From Glandiceps talaboti (Eukaryota > Hemichordata > Enteropneusta > Spengelidae): DNA of 64,000 nt. The notes under the pieces are model-generated. The model did not search any database and was not told the origin of the DNA. It worked only from the letters and a program-made list of their open reading frames with translations. The position numbers were made by a program, and so were the translations under genes. Positions 34,998 to 47,345 of the stretch are shown here, piece by piece. The DNA lies in NCBI RefSeq assembly GCF_964340395.1, contig NC_135552.1, positions 9,719,494-9,783,493 of the forward strand, in the 5' to 3' direction. How positions within the stretch are numbered: the stretch's first letter is position 1; the number at the start of each line of letters is the position of its first letter.

Positions 34998-37900
34998 AAA
35001 TCCTATTTATTCGTTCATGCAAAGCAATATTTTGACAATTATTCTTATCACATTTTGTTTATTTTTCCGCTACCCGAGTTTTACCCAGTATTTTCGACTT
35101 AACTCATTCTGTCAGGGTTGTGGGCTAGACTAGTTCTGTAGAACTATTTCTACAACCCCATCAGGCCCATGTAATTACGTATACTGATGTATTTGATTGA
35201 ATATTCTTTGACTTAATTTAATTATTATATTTTGTTAATTTATTTCTAATGTATGTTATTTTTTCCTGGTGAAATCAATAAATCAAATCAAATTCGAGTC
35301 AAGTTGAAATTGAAATTTAAAAATGAAGAGTCTCCATATAGAATTGACATATATCAATATGATGACGTCATTGGTGACGTTATATAATGAAAATTAGAAA
35401 TTATACCTCAAGCCGAGCTTATAAGTTAAGTGAAAATACTTGTTGATTGATTCTAGTACACTTTCGTAAAGTTCTTTCTATTTTTGGAACTTATTGTCAG
35501 GGGATAGCGCGAACGCAGTCCCCCACTACCATAAATTATGCACCCGAGTCACCCACATTTGGGGTGATCGCAAGGGTCAACCTGTCCGGAGTGCAATGGA
35601 CAAGCCTCGCCCTGGGCCAGCCACCTACATGATCATGGCTAGTCCTGTGCCAGGTAAGTATACTATTGCTGTGGTGATTTCAGCTCTTATTGTAAACGAA
35701 CAAATAGTAGTGGGGAGTGAGAGCATGATTGAAATTCCATGGTAGTTGTGTATCTGTTATTGTAAATTGCGTGGAAGAAACAATTTCGTCTTATAATTTA
35801 TTGTTACGAGCTCTGATGAGAATATAAGTTTATGCACTAAAAATGAAAAGAGGGAAAAACTAATAAAACGTTGTAACAACGTCGAATAAATCTCCTGAAT
35901 CAGAAATGTTTCATTTGCATATCAAAGGACTCTAAATACGTGTATATTGTGCTTCTTCTACAAGCCACATTAACACCAAAGTTTATTGTCTATATTTAAA
36001 CACTAAACATTTCTCCAAAAACTTGCTAAAACGAAGGTCAAGCGACAATTTGGATAAGTATGCTTCAAAAAGTAGAATACTGGGAGTACTTTTTATATGT
36101 GCAGCAAAAGTTTTAGTTCATGAAGTTGAGCTATTTTTAAACGACCTTCTTAGATTTTCTTAGACTATCATTTTCGAACGAGAGTGACGTGTGTACTCTA
36201 TGTGATCATGATTCTTCTCTATGTGGTGTTTTTTTTCCACCTACCTGGGTAACACTGTATAAAAGTCTATTCGCTCTCAATATTGGTCCCCAGTTTCTGC
36301 TTGTCTTCGGTGCTTGGAAAACCTCTGGAAAATCCAACTATGAAATTTAAAAAAAATATATCAGACATTGCCATGCAGTTAATAACGTGCCCCACTCCTG
36401 GCCTGGCAGCGGAGGAGAAAATTCAACAGTACATTTGTTACGCTGAGATGAAATGGTTGGTTCGTCATCAGTATATATGAAAACTGCGTCGGTGCGCCCT
36501 CATAAATTATGCAAATGCATAAATTCTTACGCCCTCATGCATCGACACACTGTGGAAAGATAAGACCGTTGAGGGCGGAAGAACATGACGTACGTTAGGT
36601 CTATGGTCTATGTGAAATGCAACGTGACTGGCCCCCAGCACCCTAGACTGATAGCGTGGAACGAATGTCTTTATCTTACAGACTATTAGCACCGCGAGTC
36701 CTAGCAATGTCAATGAAAAACGATTAGCACATACCTCAACATGGTGGTCAAAATTGTAGATATTTTCGTTCATTTTCTTTGGTCCGAGTAATAGCTCCTT
36801 CACTCCTCCTGCTATTTTTTCTGCGGCGTCAGCGGTAACCTCTGCTCCTGTCATTTCGATGACCGAGTTGGATGATTCTCCACTTCCCACACTACAACCG
36901 TAAAGACAAATCAAAATCTTAAAGTTGCACAAGCTGAAACTGGAACGTTTTTTTTAAATAAATAGGTTTTGTTGATATATAATTGACTTACTTGTAATAT
37001 TGTATATCATGAATGAATCACCTATACATTTTGTATATGGGCAAACATCATTTTTGTGTGTAGCTGTGTGCACATAGCATTTTTATTTATTAGACTTTAT
37101 TTAAACTTGATAGACTGTTGAGCCAAAGGCTCTTCTCACACAGTGTCGAGATAAAAATATACAAATATCTACATTAAAAATCAGAACAAGTAAAAATACA
37201 AACCAATGAAACGAAAACACAGGGATGTAAAATGGCAAAAGCCAGAAGGACATGAAGGCTACTACAAAACTAACTGGTTCCTAAAAGATAAAATTGACAT
37301 TTACAATTTGACATCAACACTTAAATTATTCCACATTTTAACACCATTATATCTAAAACTCTTCTGTGTTCTGTGTTATGGGATGTATAGTTCATCCCTG
37401 GCTGCAACACTGAATATATACTAGTATCCAATCAAATTGATTTTTACGTACGCTCCCAAAATCCTGCCCCCAACGGCCGCCCCCGATGAATCACGATTTG
37501 AACTTATTACAAGTATCATGGCATTTATAGATATATTTTTTGCTCTCAGCAAATTCTAGATTAATTTGCTGACTTGATACCTAATTCACATTTTGAACTA
37601 AATTAGACACGGTGTTAACATTTTAATTTGAATTATTGTTTTCTCTGTATGCATTCATACATCAACGTTATTGTTTGTTTTCATCGTGTTACCCCTAGTA
37701 ACAGCACAGTAGCACAATAGTTGCGTAATCATATAAATCAAACTATTTTCTTTAGACTAATCGACAACATCGCCCGTGTACAATTACGTCATTGGTAAAT
37801 ATTGCCACTAAATTCTGTACAATGCCCGGTATCGCTAATCTGTGGTACATTTTGTATTGCCAAGGCTTCAACCGACGATTGACAAGGATCACGGACTAGA

Positions 37901-38865
37901 TTGTGTCAATTGAACAATTTCCATGGTTATCACAACAATTGTATGCTGGTGGAGTTTTTGTTTGTAAATGTTATTATCTTATGCTTCTTGAGAAATAATA
38001 TTCGAATGTATGTCAGTCAAAGAAGTGTCTCGATATGCTACTGTATTGCTCATCTGTAGCAGCGCCACCAACGACACTATCGTAAAAAAAACTATGTTGT
38101 GAAAACAGTCCATTGAACTACTACAACCCAAATCTTGTATAGACAAGGTTATATTTTTAATTCTCAGAGATTATAGACAAAGGAAAAGGACGTTTTTTGG
38201 TATACATTGTCTTCTAACATTGTTAGCGGCATAGTTGATAGCACAATAAGTGTTGCCTTGTCATTCTAAATTACGTCATCAAATCAGTAATACCAGGTTT
38301 TAGTTCTACCAAATATAATGCCATGGTGAGTATACAAAAGGTATTCTTTTTTATATGCAGCAAAATTTATTCGCCCCCCCCCCCAAGTCATAAACTCAGT
38401 TTATCCCCATGACGCGTCTATCTCGATAATCTCCAGTACAAGAACGACACGACCTGATACGTGAATAACTATACACCAGCGAGGAAACAAAGTGGGACCC
38501 ATGAATTAATAATTTTTCACTCACAGATCTGAATGAGGCTAGAGATGATGTATTTCGTGACAACTTCAAAACGAGAAAGAATGTATTTTCAGTTGTTCCT
38601 CGAAATATATAGCCAAGAAATCTCACGCATAACGTAACTTAATAAGTTTGATATGCCTATCATGCTGAAAATCACCACCTTGTGTGTTCATCTCATTGCA
38701 ATGCTCCATTGTGATAGAAAACCACCGATTTTTAAATTCCCAAAACGTCTGAAATCCCAACCTTCCTGAAATGTGTTAAGGTCCATCTATCCATCCAATG
38801 AACGTAAAACCACCATCTTTACGAAAACGCTACGTCATCCTAGTACCGACTCACCTGTTACCCAT
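33939..38865 (-). CDS. Caveolin-family protein, complete three-exon gene
   Basis: Exons are 38865-38855, 36891-36735 and 34220-33939. All junctions use GT-AG and the 450 coding bases are in frame, giving 149 residues. Start context is GAAAATGGGTAAC. The N-terminal ~56 residues are acidic/Ser-rich. Then come YRVWVVVLGWLLALLWGILF, a bent membrane hairpin, and a C-terminal membrane-attached helix ending AALDPIFESIGHILSHIRAG. This aligns by eye with the caveolin scaffolding, intramembrane and C-terminal segments, and the length equals that of vertebrate caveolin-3. Caveolins oligomerise into membrane-embedded discs that shape caveolae and organise signalling. The canonical FEDVIAEP signature is absent; GPKKMNENIYNFDHHVE occupies that place. 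There is no cysteine anywhere, so the usual C-terminal palmitoylation sites are missing. The protein starts Met-Gly-Asn-Ser. Confidence 0.87.
34290..34768 (+). mobile_element. LINE ORF2 3' fragment (CR1/L2-like)
   Basis: Open frame: YNTLILPHITYCLEIWGTTY, DPLFRQLGILDIYKLCKLHT, RYAAVTHWNSLPDYIKNI and FKHALKAYLSK-stop. These are the characteristic last ~150 residues of CR1/L2/Rex-type LINE ORF2. The copy is heavily 5' truncated. It is antisense in caveolin intron 2 and starts only ~70 bp from the exon-3 acceptor. A microsatellite tail follows. Confidence 0.85.
34790..34996. repeat. (TGTA)n then (TTG)n microsatellites
   Basis: TGTA tetranucleotides (34790-34934) are followed by about 18 TTG trinucleotides (34941-34996), downstream of the LINE coding end. 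Confidence 0.95.
35499..35653 (+). CDS. Possible exon, identity unknown
   Basis: Preceded by a good acceptor (tttggaacttattgtcag) and followed by a strong donor (GTAAGTAT). One frame is open throughout: GDSANAVPHYHKLC, TRVTHIWGDRKGQP, DKPRPGPATYMIMASPVP. The PRPGPATYM segment faintly resembles the PGP.Y repeats of ODF3/CIMAP sperm-tail proteins, but one short match is weak. No partner exons were found on the plus strand. It lies within the caveolin intron on the opposite strand. Treat as a candidate only. Confidence 0.3.
35654..36734. other. Caveolin intron 2, nothing further recognised
   Basis: AT-rich, with no supported exon or repeat. Confidence 0.4.
36735..36891 (-). CDS. Caveolin-like exon 2 (N-terminal domain)
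   Basis: Acceptor cggttgtag before 36891; donor GTATGTGC after 36735. Encodes VGSGESSNSVIEMTGAEV through MNENIYNFDHHVE. It begins with the last base of a split Ser codon. Confidence 0.82.
37079..37430 (-). mobile_element. Degenerate LINE 3' end
   Basis: On the minus strand, broken frames read NTEHRRVLDIMVLKCGII and similar. The 3' end reads GTGAGAAGAGCCTTTGGCTC, then AGTCTATCAAGTTTAAATAAAGTC, in two parts, ending in AATAAA repeats. I recognise this as a common CR1/L2-type terminus. It lies in caveolin intron 1. Confidence 0.5.
37431..38854. other. Caveolin intron 1, unique sequence
   Basis: No exon recognised. A poly-C run lies at 38373-38383. Confidence 0.4.
38855..38865 (-). CDS. Caveolin-like exon 1 (start codon, 11 nt)
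   Basis: ATGGGTAACAG then the strong donor GTGAGTCG. It gives Met-Gly-Asn plus two bases of a Ser codon and joins exon 2 in frame. A very short first coding exon is usual for caveolin genes. A alternative is that translation begins at an internal Met in exon 2. Confidence 0.7.
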
Positions 38866-39785
38866 TTTCAAGTTTCTGTACGGCGTCTCACTGTGTCAAC
38901 GTTGCGGTGGTGTAATGGTTGCTGTCGGAGATCGTCGTTCTATCCTTAACCTTATATATACTATGAACTGATGCGACTTCCACCCTGCTTTGATGTTGCA
39001 GCTTGACTACAAATGCCATGGTAAACGGTGTAAACAATGTTTATTTAATTCCCTGTATAACTGATATGATATCAGTGTTTGAGTTTACCATCTGTTTGTT
39101 TGATCAACTATTGCCTGTTGCCCAGTGGATATTCTAGCTAGATCCAATGATTACGTAGCTGACAAGCACAGTGACGTCCGGACTATGAAGTTCAACACAA
39201 AACAGGCCTAGTATAGATGTCGTAACTAGTCAAGTTTATATGCGAACGCGAATATCCTTTAGCATGTATTTAGTGGCATATCTTTGCTGGTTAGTACGTG
39301 ATTCTGTTTATGTTTTGTATTAACATAAGGATATTGACCACCACTTGATAGCAACCAATCACAGAGTAATCACTGGATTATCAAAACTAGGGAAAATAAT
39401 TCTGAAAATGACTCAATTTAAGGTTTTCAAGCTTAAGACACTAACACGTGTACGTGGCATAACCTGTGTTTGTATTTGTTTGGATGAACACCCCAGCCCC
39501 ACCCAACGAACGGAAGACCGCCAATTAACAATCGCACGATAAGTGACGATAATCCATAACAAACAAACAAACAAACAAACAAACAAACTGGTTTAATACA
39601 TGTATCCGAAGAAAGTTCCAGTTCAGGAAAGCAAGTCAAGGAAAATACTTCAGGGTTTGCTGTGAAGATGTATACACAATGGAGATTTTTTTTTACATAT
39701 TAGGTATATCCATGGAAGTATAACCCACCCATGGTATTATCCTATGCCGTGCTTTATAAGAACATCAAATTACCAGATTTAAACT
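38866..39785. other. Upstream flank of the caveolin gene
   Basis: Presumed promoter region of the caveolin-like gene. No clear TATA box or named motif was seen. An (AAAC)n tract lies at 39557-39588. Confidence 0.4.
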
Positions 39786-40499
39786 GAATGCCTCCCGTAA
39801 GGGAATCACTAATTATGCAAATAACTCATTAAATTTAAAAAAAACAATGGTAACAGGCTTTGTTTTTGGACAAGCGTGCTTTCTTAGGTTAATGTATGAT
39901 ACTGCTTAATTACTGAATATCGTTCATTATTCAAAATACTCATTAAAGGTAAAAGTTGTAGCAACAAACTTCATAGGACAGGTGCGTATTATTATGGTTG
40001 ATATATGTATCATATCATACGAAATTTGAAGCTTGCATTTTTAAGATACAACCTAGTTACCTAAAATCATTAATTATGCAAATTTTTCATTAAAACTGTA
40101 AGCTATATCAAAAGTTTTATAGGACATATCCGCTTTGTTATGGTTAACGTATGTACTGAATTGTTTTGAAATTGAAGTATGCAGTCTTAAGATATAGCCT
40201 AATTACCGAAAATCATTAATTTTGCAAATTATTCATAACACTAGTACTGTAAGGTACATCAACTAACATTATAGGACATACATAATTTGTTATGGTTAAT
40301 GTATGTACATGTACTGAATTGTATTGAAATTGAAGTATGCAGTCGTAAGATATAGCCTGATTACCAAAAATAATTAATTATGCAAATTATTCATTATATA
40401 TCCTAAATTTCATTAAAATTGAGCCAGCAGATTTTTAGAAAACGATGACACAGACAGACACACAGACAGACACACACACACACAGACAGACACACACAC

Positions 40500-40558
<59 letters not shown>

Positions 40559-40603
40559 TTCCCCTTTTAATACCTCCCGTACCCTTACGGGAGGTAAAAA
40601 CGA
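39786..40603. mobile_element. Repeat element with CCTCCCGTAAGGG inverted ends
   Basis: Starts ATGCCTCCCGTAAGGGAATC and ends CCCTTACGGGAGGTA. The interior is ~4-5 diverged copies of a ~130-160-bp unit, each with CATTAATTATGCAAATTATT, followed by a (CAGA)n tract (40441-40553). A compound minisatellite-bearing non-autonomous element. Confidence 0.65.
40441..40553. repeat. (CAGA/CACA)n microsatellite
   Basis: Tetranucleotide tract forming the 3' portion of the element at 39786-40603. Confidence 0.95.
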
Positions 40604-40972
40604 AAAAGAGTCTAATTCCTTACATATCTACAGTAACATGATACATACAGGCCTATACGCTTACATTTAGCGGCATAGAGTCGATTCTCGGTGTACTATG
40701 CATTTTCACTACAAATTATATGTTTTATAAAAGGTTATAGACCACGTTCAACGTCCCTTGTTAATATTGGTTTGCAGTTAAGAAAGTAATGATTATACAC
40801 ATCCATAACTATACATTTTCTGAAAGCTCTTGATCAATGAAATTAGAAAAAATTGGTTTTATGTACTTTCGGTCACGTGACATCTACATACGTGATAATT
40901 TGCATTTTGGGTTCAACAAAAATTAGCTCCTTCAAATCTTGACCAACAATATAAAGCGACGCACAGTGTTTA

Positions 40973-41168
40973 TCACCACGTCAGTGGCTACAAAACCGTG
41001 TCTCAGATTTTTCCTATCTGTTTTTGTTAAATAAATATGTTAAATAATAATAAATAGTGTCCAAATAAACCATGTATGTCTCATCTAAATCCGTCTTTAA
41101 AAATACTTTCGAACAAAAGAGGCAATCAGAAATCTGAGACACGGTTTTGTAGCCACTGACGTGGTGAA
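40973..41168. mobile_element. Short TIR element (~196 bp)
   Basis: Perfect ~38-bp inverted ends, TCACCACGTCAGTGGCTACA continuing AAACCGTGTCTCAGATT (left) and its complement at 41131-41168. The spacer is about 120 bp. No clear target duplication. Confidence 0.75.
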
Positions 41169-42587
41169 TAAGATCCTACTGTGTTTGCTATTGTCGGCTA
41201 CTCTTTGAGGTTGCTAATTTCCACAAAGTAACGCAATTCTTTACAAAATGCAAACTTGAGAAAATGACAAAATCATGTGTTGTGAGTTGAAACAAACAAA
41301 AAAACGTTTCACACATTCCTTACAGAAAAGTATTAAGTGTCACATTCCTCTATCACCTTCGAAAATTTGCTTTTTTCCATGGTATGACCATTCTATTAGC
41401 CAAAAAAATATGAAATCTGTCAGTTCAAATGTAGCCAACTCACACTATTCGACATGCGATTTTGGCTATTCGGGATAAAAATTAACTTCTTCATTTGCAT
41501 ACGTTTGCGAAAAAATTTGAGGGCGGAGCCTTCTTCCTTTTATGGAAAGCAGAGTGTCAAGCTGCGTTTTAGCGGTCTTAGGTTTTATGTAAAATAAACG
41601 TAGTGGTTTCCGGTGAGAGAGTAAATGTTCCCTGGGTTCCCCACTTGTGTGAACATGAAACGGAAAATATACCAAATGCCTTGAAAGTGGTGTTTTAACT
41701 AATAAAGAAGCTAGATAGCTTCATAAAACATCTTTAGTATCATAATGATGGTATTTTCTTGGAGTAACAATGCATAGTCCGGTCGCGATTGTAGAGGTAC
41801 TATGTTTTGCTTTGAAGCATCGTACTCAATGAGTCGATTGTTTTTACTTTGATACATAACATGCAGAGGAGGATGGAGGGGGGGGGGCAGAGCATGACGG
41901 GTAAAAATAACTGTGTACGCTTCGATCGTGCAGGTACGTACAATGGTGGCTGGCTCAGTGCTCACCAGCCGTAGTTTGGGGCATCAACTCGCCGTAACTT
42001 TCACAATAATTCATCATATTGGATACTATAAAAGCTAAAATCTCGACTGATATTTCTCCCTCCGTGCTAGAAGGAATACTGTGATTTTTCGGCGATTTCG
42101 TTAGGTCGTAAATTTCAACCCGGTTTTTCGCCCAAAATTTACAAATTTTGCAAAATAGATGTACTTTTAAATGGCTATAGTTAGACGATTTTTGGTAGAA
42201 AGTGGGTGATCCGACCCAGAGTCGAAGGTGACCTCCTTTGACAAGTGATGTGACGTGACAATGCAAACAGGTGAGCTTCTCACAACTTGCTCAACTACTA
42301 CTGTAATTTAAATCACCGTGCACACCCAATTTCACCATTGCGGACCCTACACGAAAGGGTATATGATTTCGCACATGTTTGAGATATTTTCAAGTAACAT
42401 GTAACTTGCAAATTCTATATCACCCAGTAACCGTGTGTGATAGTGACACCAGAATGAAGGCAACTCGCGTAATCAGGTAGTATTTTTGAGTGCAATATCC
42501 TGAGTACAGCGCCTCAACTTTATTCAGTCGAACTGACTAAAACGTTAGATGTCTACCTTCCAAAGTACAAACATTTGCTCAAAAACA

Positions 42588-42650
<63 letters not shown>

Positions 42651-43655
42651 ATACAACTACAATAAGACCGGCCTTTGTATTATAAAGTTTTCTATTGCCA
42701 TAAATTGTGCAAGTCTCTCAGTTTCGCATATTTTAATCCGACATGGTTTAATACGAGACAAAATGTAACATGAAGAACAGAAGAAAGTCCAGATTTGGCA
42801 CAGCAAATCGACTAGCGATATCGATAGCGACGAATCTGAAAATAAACACATTATTTACACACATTATAAAGCGGGGTATCTGGGAGATCGATGCAGAAGC
42901 ATGAAATTCATGACGATGATTAATACAAAAGTGACAAAAGCATACATAGAAACATAATTTTGTTTTAAAACGACCGAGGTAAAAAACCCGGAAATGTAAA
43001 TATCGATAACATCGACTTGTCGAGTACCAAAGTTTGTGTTCGTGAAAACACGATTACCATGTTGCATTACACTCGTAATGGTCATTAAAAAATAGTGATC
43101 ATCTGAACGAAAGACTAATGACGCAAATGGTAATAAAACGGATAAAAGCATTAGGTACTCACCTAGGTCATCAGCCTATGCTCTATCGCGAAACGGTCAC
43201 GTGGGTGTCACGTGAGACCTCTGGCCTCCTTGATCCTCTGATAACATGGATCTGTGTCAAAATCAACGTCAAATGACGCACCACTATTGTTGCAATTTCT
43301 GATGTTGCCATTGTTGTGTCTACCAGGAAAATTACTGCGCCACGTCGGTTCATCTGGACACAGCATACACAGTACATTCAACCATCATGGTGGAGGGTCT
43401 ATGATACAACATATCGCACTTTAACCACGTCAGTGCAAAACGCAAACTGTTAGACACATCTAGCCATATAGTTCTCTCATGTCTCTAGCTCTTCGGCATG
43501 TTAACTTTTTTTTTTGACAAAAACAAAAATAGTCGGAGACGAGACGGCACCACGGGAGGGCTTCAGTGAGCACGGACCGTGTTTAGAAAGAAGACGAAAC
43601 CACCTCGTGTCAATTTGTGGTTGGTAATGAACTTAATCAAAAGAAAATGAAATAA
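41169..43655. other. Intergenic, nothing recognised
   Basis: No supported exon. A G-run lies at 41878-41888 and an (AAAT)n tract at 42586-42652. Confidence 0.45.
42586..42652. repeat. (AAAT)n microsatellite
   Basis: About 16 AAAT units. Confidence 0.95.
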
Positions 43656-44215
43656 GATAAGATAAGATAAGATAAGATAAGATAAGATAAGATAAGATAA
43701 GATAAGATAAGATAAAATAACACTTTATTGAGTCCCTTATATGGTAATTGGGCTATCTGCTACAAAAGATTATTAAAAACAGTAAAATGTACATACAGTG
43801 TTGTTATGAATAACATAATCTGAAACAATATGTGTAGCGATTAAAAGAAATATACATACATTAACAAATCAGACCGATACATTAGTTTCTATTAAAAGTT
43901 TTGTTAAGGAGTGTGATGGCTTGAGGTATAAATGAATTATGATAACGGGTAGTACGAGAAGCTAACTGTCTAAATCTACCACTCCTATCAATTCTCCGGA
44001 CATTGATTTCCTGTTTCAGTGGGTTTGTTGCGTCCCTCATGCGCAACACTTTGTCTGCCATTCGCTTGTGTAAGACTTCATCCACCTCAAGTTGTTTCTT
44101 TCCAATGTCATTTCCTGCTTTACTGATCAATTTATCCAACCTCTTCTTATTTTGTTGTGTAATATTTCCACCCCAGCAAACAATACAATAACAATATTTA
44201 TGACAGCTCCATAAA
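43653..44215 (-). mobile_element. LINE 3' fragment with (TTATC)n tail
   Basis: Minus strand: CWGGNITQQNKKRLDKLISK, then KKQLEVDEVLHKRMADKVLR, SGRFRQLASRTTRYHNSFIP and QAITLLNKTFNRN-stop. This is the C-terminus of a non-LTR ORF2. After ~170 bp of 3' UTR it ends in a pentanucleotide tail, (TTATC)n at 43656-43712. It is 5' truncated near 44215. Confidence 0.78.
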
Positions 44216-44656
44216 ACAACGAAAGTTTATCCTGATTAACATTAGAAGACCGCAACTACAACCTAATTTCCTACCCAACAGATATGGTTGAATGGTAATG
44301 AATGCGCTTGGAAAATTAGAAAATCAAATACGGACTGAGTTACTTGCCTTATCTAAATGTGAATAGATCTTATGTAATGCAAATAAGATAGCATCATCAG
44401 TAGCGTTCTTAGCGACTTAGTGTTTGATACTGACATACCGATGGAAGTATAGCGCCATTGAAAATCGTAGATATTTGATGACATGTACCCGTAAAACAGA
44501 TTATTTATTAGAATTCAATGAATGGGAATGATAATGTACCACATTCGTTTCTGTGACATTTTATTTAGTGTCACCTAAGTGAACTTAGTGTGCCGATGAA
44601 CAACACAAGACGGTATATGTTTACATGGAAACGATCTGTTGATCTGTACTAGATAT
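44216..44656. other. Intergenic, nothing recognised
   Basis: No supported feature. Confidence 0.4.
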
Positions 44657-44799
44657 AACTTGCTGCTAGACGTTCGGGCTTTCTTTCGTATAAGCGAACG
44701 AAGTTCGCAGTGAGGGTTTGCCCGAACATCCTCGATAGCGATGTTAGGTCGTGTGTAGTATTGTATCGGAAGAACATCCGGGGTCTAGCAAATAGACTA
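44657..44799. mobile_element. Second copy of the Mutator-like MITE
   Basis: About 145 bp from TAACTTGCTGCTAGACGTTC to AAATAGACTA, diverged from the 31979-32139 copy and lacking a short internal segment. An ACTAGATA duplication flanks it (8 bp visible). Confidence 0.75.
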
Positions 44800-45094
44800 C
44801 TAGATAACGGGAGAGATACGGATGGTGAGTTATTATTTTTTTATTACAAAATAGCTATGCATGTGGTTCACGAAAAGATAACTTCCAAATCGTGGGGTTT
44901 GACTTCACTCGCTGAAACATAATCACTAGGCTATGAATCATTACTTCGCCTAGATAGCGAAAATGGATTCCCCAGAGGATCGATGCGTTGCTGATGAATC
45001 AGCTGATAAATACTTTTTTCCTTTTTATTTAAAATTGTGATGATGTGGTACTAATTACACCTTTCCACCATTCTTTGCTGTATGATGCCCTTGT

Positions 45095-46195
45095 TATATA
45101 GTCCAAGCCGGACGAAGTCCGGGACGGGGACTTATGGGTTGGGTTCCGTCTGTCCGTGCGTCCGCAGCTGTTTCTTGGAGACGCCTGGACTGATTTTTTT
45201 CAAACTTGGTACAGGGGCAACATACAATGACATACATATGTACGTCAATTTGTTTCATGATACGATCCAATATGGCCGCCTGGCAGCCATTTTGTTTGCA
45301 AATTTTCCCTGGCTAAAACCATAACTCGACGTACTTGAACAGATCGCATTCAAAGTTGGTATAATGACAGTGTTCTATGGCATATATGTGCATATTCATT
45401 GTTGTCATGATACGATCCAATATGGCCGCCTAGCAGCCATTTTGTTTGTGAATTTTCCATGTCCAAAGCCATAACTCAGACATGCTTGAACAGATCTCAT
45501 TCAAAGTTGTTATTAAGACAGTGTTCTATGAAATACATGTGCATATCCATTTTCATTGTGATACGATCCAATATGGATGCCTGGCAGCCATTTTGTTTTC
45601 GAATATCCATGTTCAAAGCCATAACTCAGACATGCTTGAACAGATATATTCAAAGTTGGTATTAGGACAGTGTTCAATGAAATACATGTGCATATTCATT
45701 GTTGTTGTGATACGATCCAATATGGCCGCCTGGCAGCCATTTTGTTTGCAATTTTTATATGTCCAAAGCCATATCTCAAGCCATAACTCAGACATGCTTG
45801 AACAGATCTCATTCAAAGTTGGTATTATGACAGCGTTCTATGACATACATGTGCATATCCATTTTCGTCCTGATACGATCCGATATGGCTGCCTGGCAGC
45901 CATTTTGTTTGTGAATTTTCCATGTTCAAAGCCAAAACTCAGACATGCTTGAACAGATCTCATTCAAAGTTGGTATTAGGACAGTGTTCTATGACATACA
46001 TGTGCATATTCATTGTTGTCATGATACGATCCATTATGGCCACCTGGCAGCCATTTTGTTTGCGAATTTTCCATGTCCAAAGCCATAACTCAGACATGCT
46101 TGAACAGATCTCATTCAAAGTTGGTATTAGGACAGTGTTCTATGACAAACATGTGCATATCCATTTTCGTCGTGATACGATCCCCCATACCCGAC
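45095..46195. repeat. ~150-bp minisatellite, seven units
   Basis: The anchor TACGATCCAATATGGCCGCC recurs at 45261, 45411, 45562, 45711, 45874, 46025 and 46176, a period of mostly 149-151 bp with one of 163. The array starts after a CCGGACGAAGTCCGGGACGG block. Because 150 is a multiple of three, long open frames appear on both strands, but they look like repeat artefacts. Confidence 0.93.
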
Positions 46196-47345
46196 CCATC
46201 CTTTATTGTTCTAGGCATGTTCCATGTGCAACAAGCAGACAAAACATACCTAAGTCTGTTTGATTTAGGTTCACAAGTGTTGTTGCGTGATCATAGTAGT
46301 GATAATTCCTTAAAACCCAATCATAGCGAGGACTATGTCATTCTGAATGACTTGTTTTATCAATGGAAGACTTTGCAAAGACCATCTGTGCTAAGGCTGC
46401 TTTCACAAAAACTTGTTGGGGGGGGGGGGGTCGGGAGATCTTTTGTAAAACCCTAATTTTTTTTCAAGTACCCCCCCCTGCCATATTCCAAAAAATTTCA
46501 AGTACCCCCCTGCCAAAGCCCCAAATATTTCAAGTACCCCCCTCCCCGAATTAATTTTCAAGCACCCCCCACCCGAATATTTTTTTTGGAATACCCTTCC
46601 TGTGCATTAACATTCCATACCAAGTACAAAACTGTACATAATACACTTAATACCAACTTTGTCCATTATATATACAATCAATTTGTATATTGTGTACATG
46701 TGTATATATATACACAAACACCAGTTAAAACAAAATGTTATGTTAACCAGTGCATTGCTCTTCCAAAAAACAACATAAACTTGTAAATGAATTACACTTT
46801 GAATAACTCTTGTAAAATGATCAGCAGACCAACTGAGTCTTTGTTTTCTGTTCAATATTGTATTAGTACATTATACTAGTAGTACTAGTGTTACAGTTGA
46901 ATGTCATTTTAGTTGTATTTGCAAATATTGTGATGCATATGTTATCTAAAGAGAGTTTTTTTAAACTGTATTGTTCCAGTTCAGTTTCCTAAATGCGTGC
47001 TAAAAGAAATCAAATTGGTCTAAATAACACTGAAAAAACTCTTAATAAAATGCATTGCCATGTATCCCGTTCTTGTTTGATTTAAATTAGTTCAATATAA
47101 TGTCAAAAGAAAATAAATGTATGACTCAAAAATGCCAGCCACATTTCATCTAACAGAATAAGAATCAAGTGATATATATTAGTGGTAATGTTAATTAAGG
47201 TGGCCCTATTATCATAGTAATTTTATATCAATTAATGAACCTGGTAATACATTTACCTTGTAAGAGCCTGATTATTGGACTGGTTTTGACGTTAGATTAC
47301 ACAGGTGAATGCAGGATTTTAAACAAAGTCTCAGAATGTGTTTAT

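Noticed and set aside
40441-40553. Possible CRISPR-like regular array
   Set aside because: Simple tetranucleotide tract with no spacers, in animal DNA.
43183-43377. Short minus-strand frame ending SRDTHVTVSR
   Set aside because: No domain, no splice partners; looks random.
45482-46456. Long frames in the 150-bp minisatellite
   Set aside because: The period is a multiple of three, so frames persist by repetition; no conserved domain.
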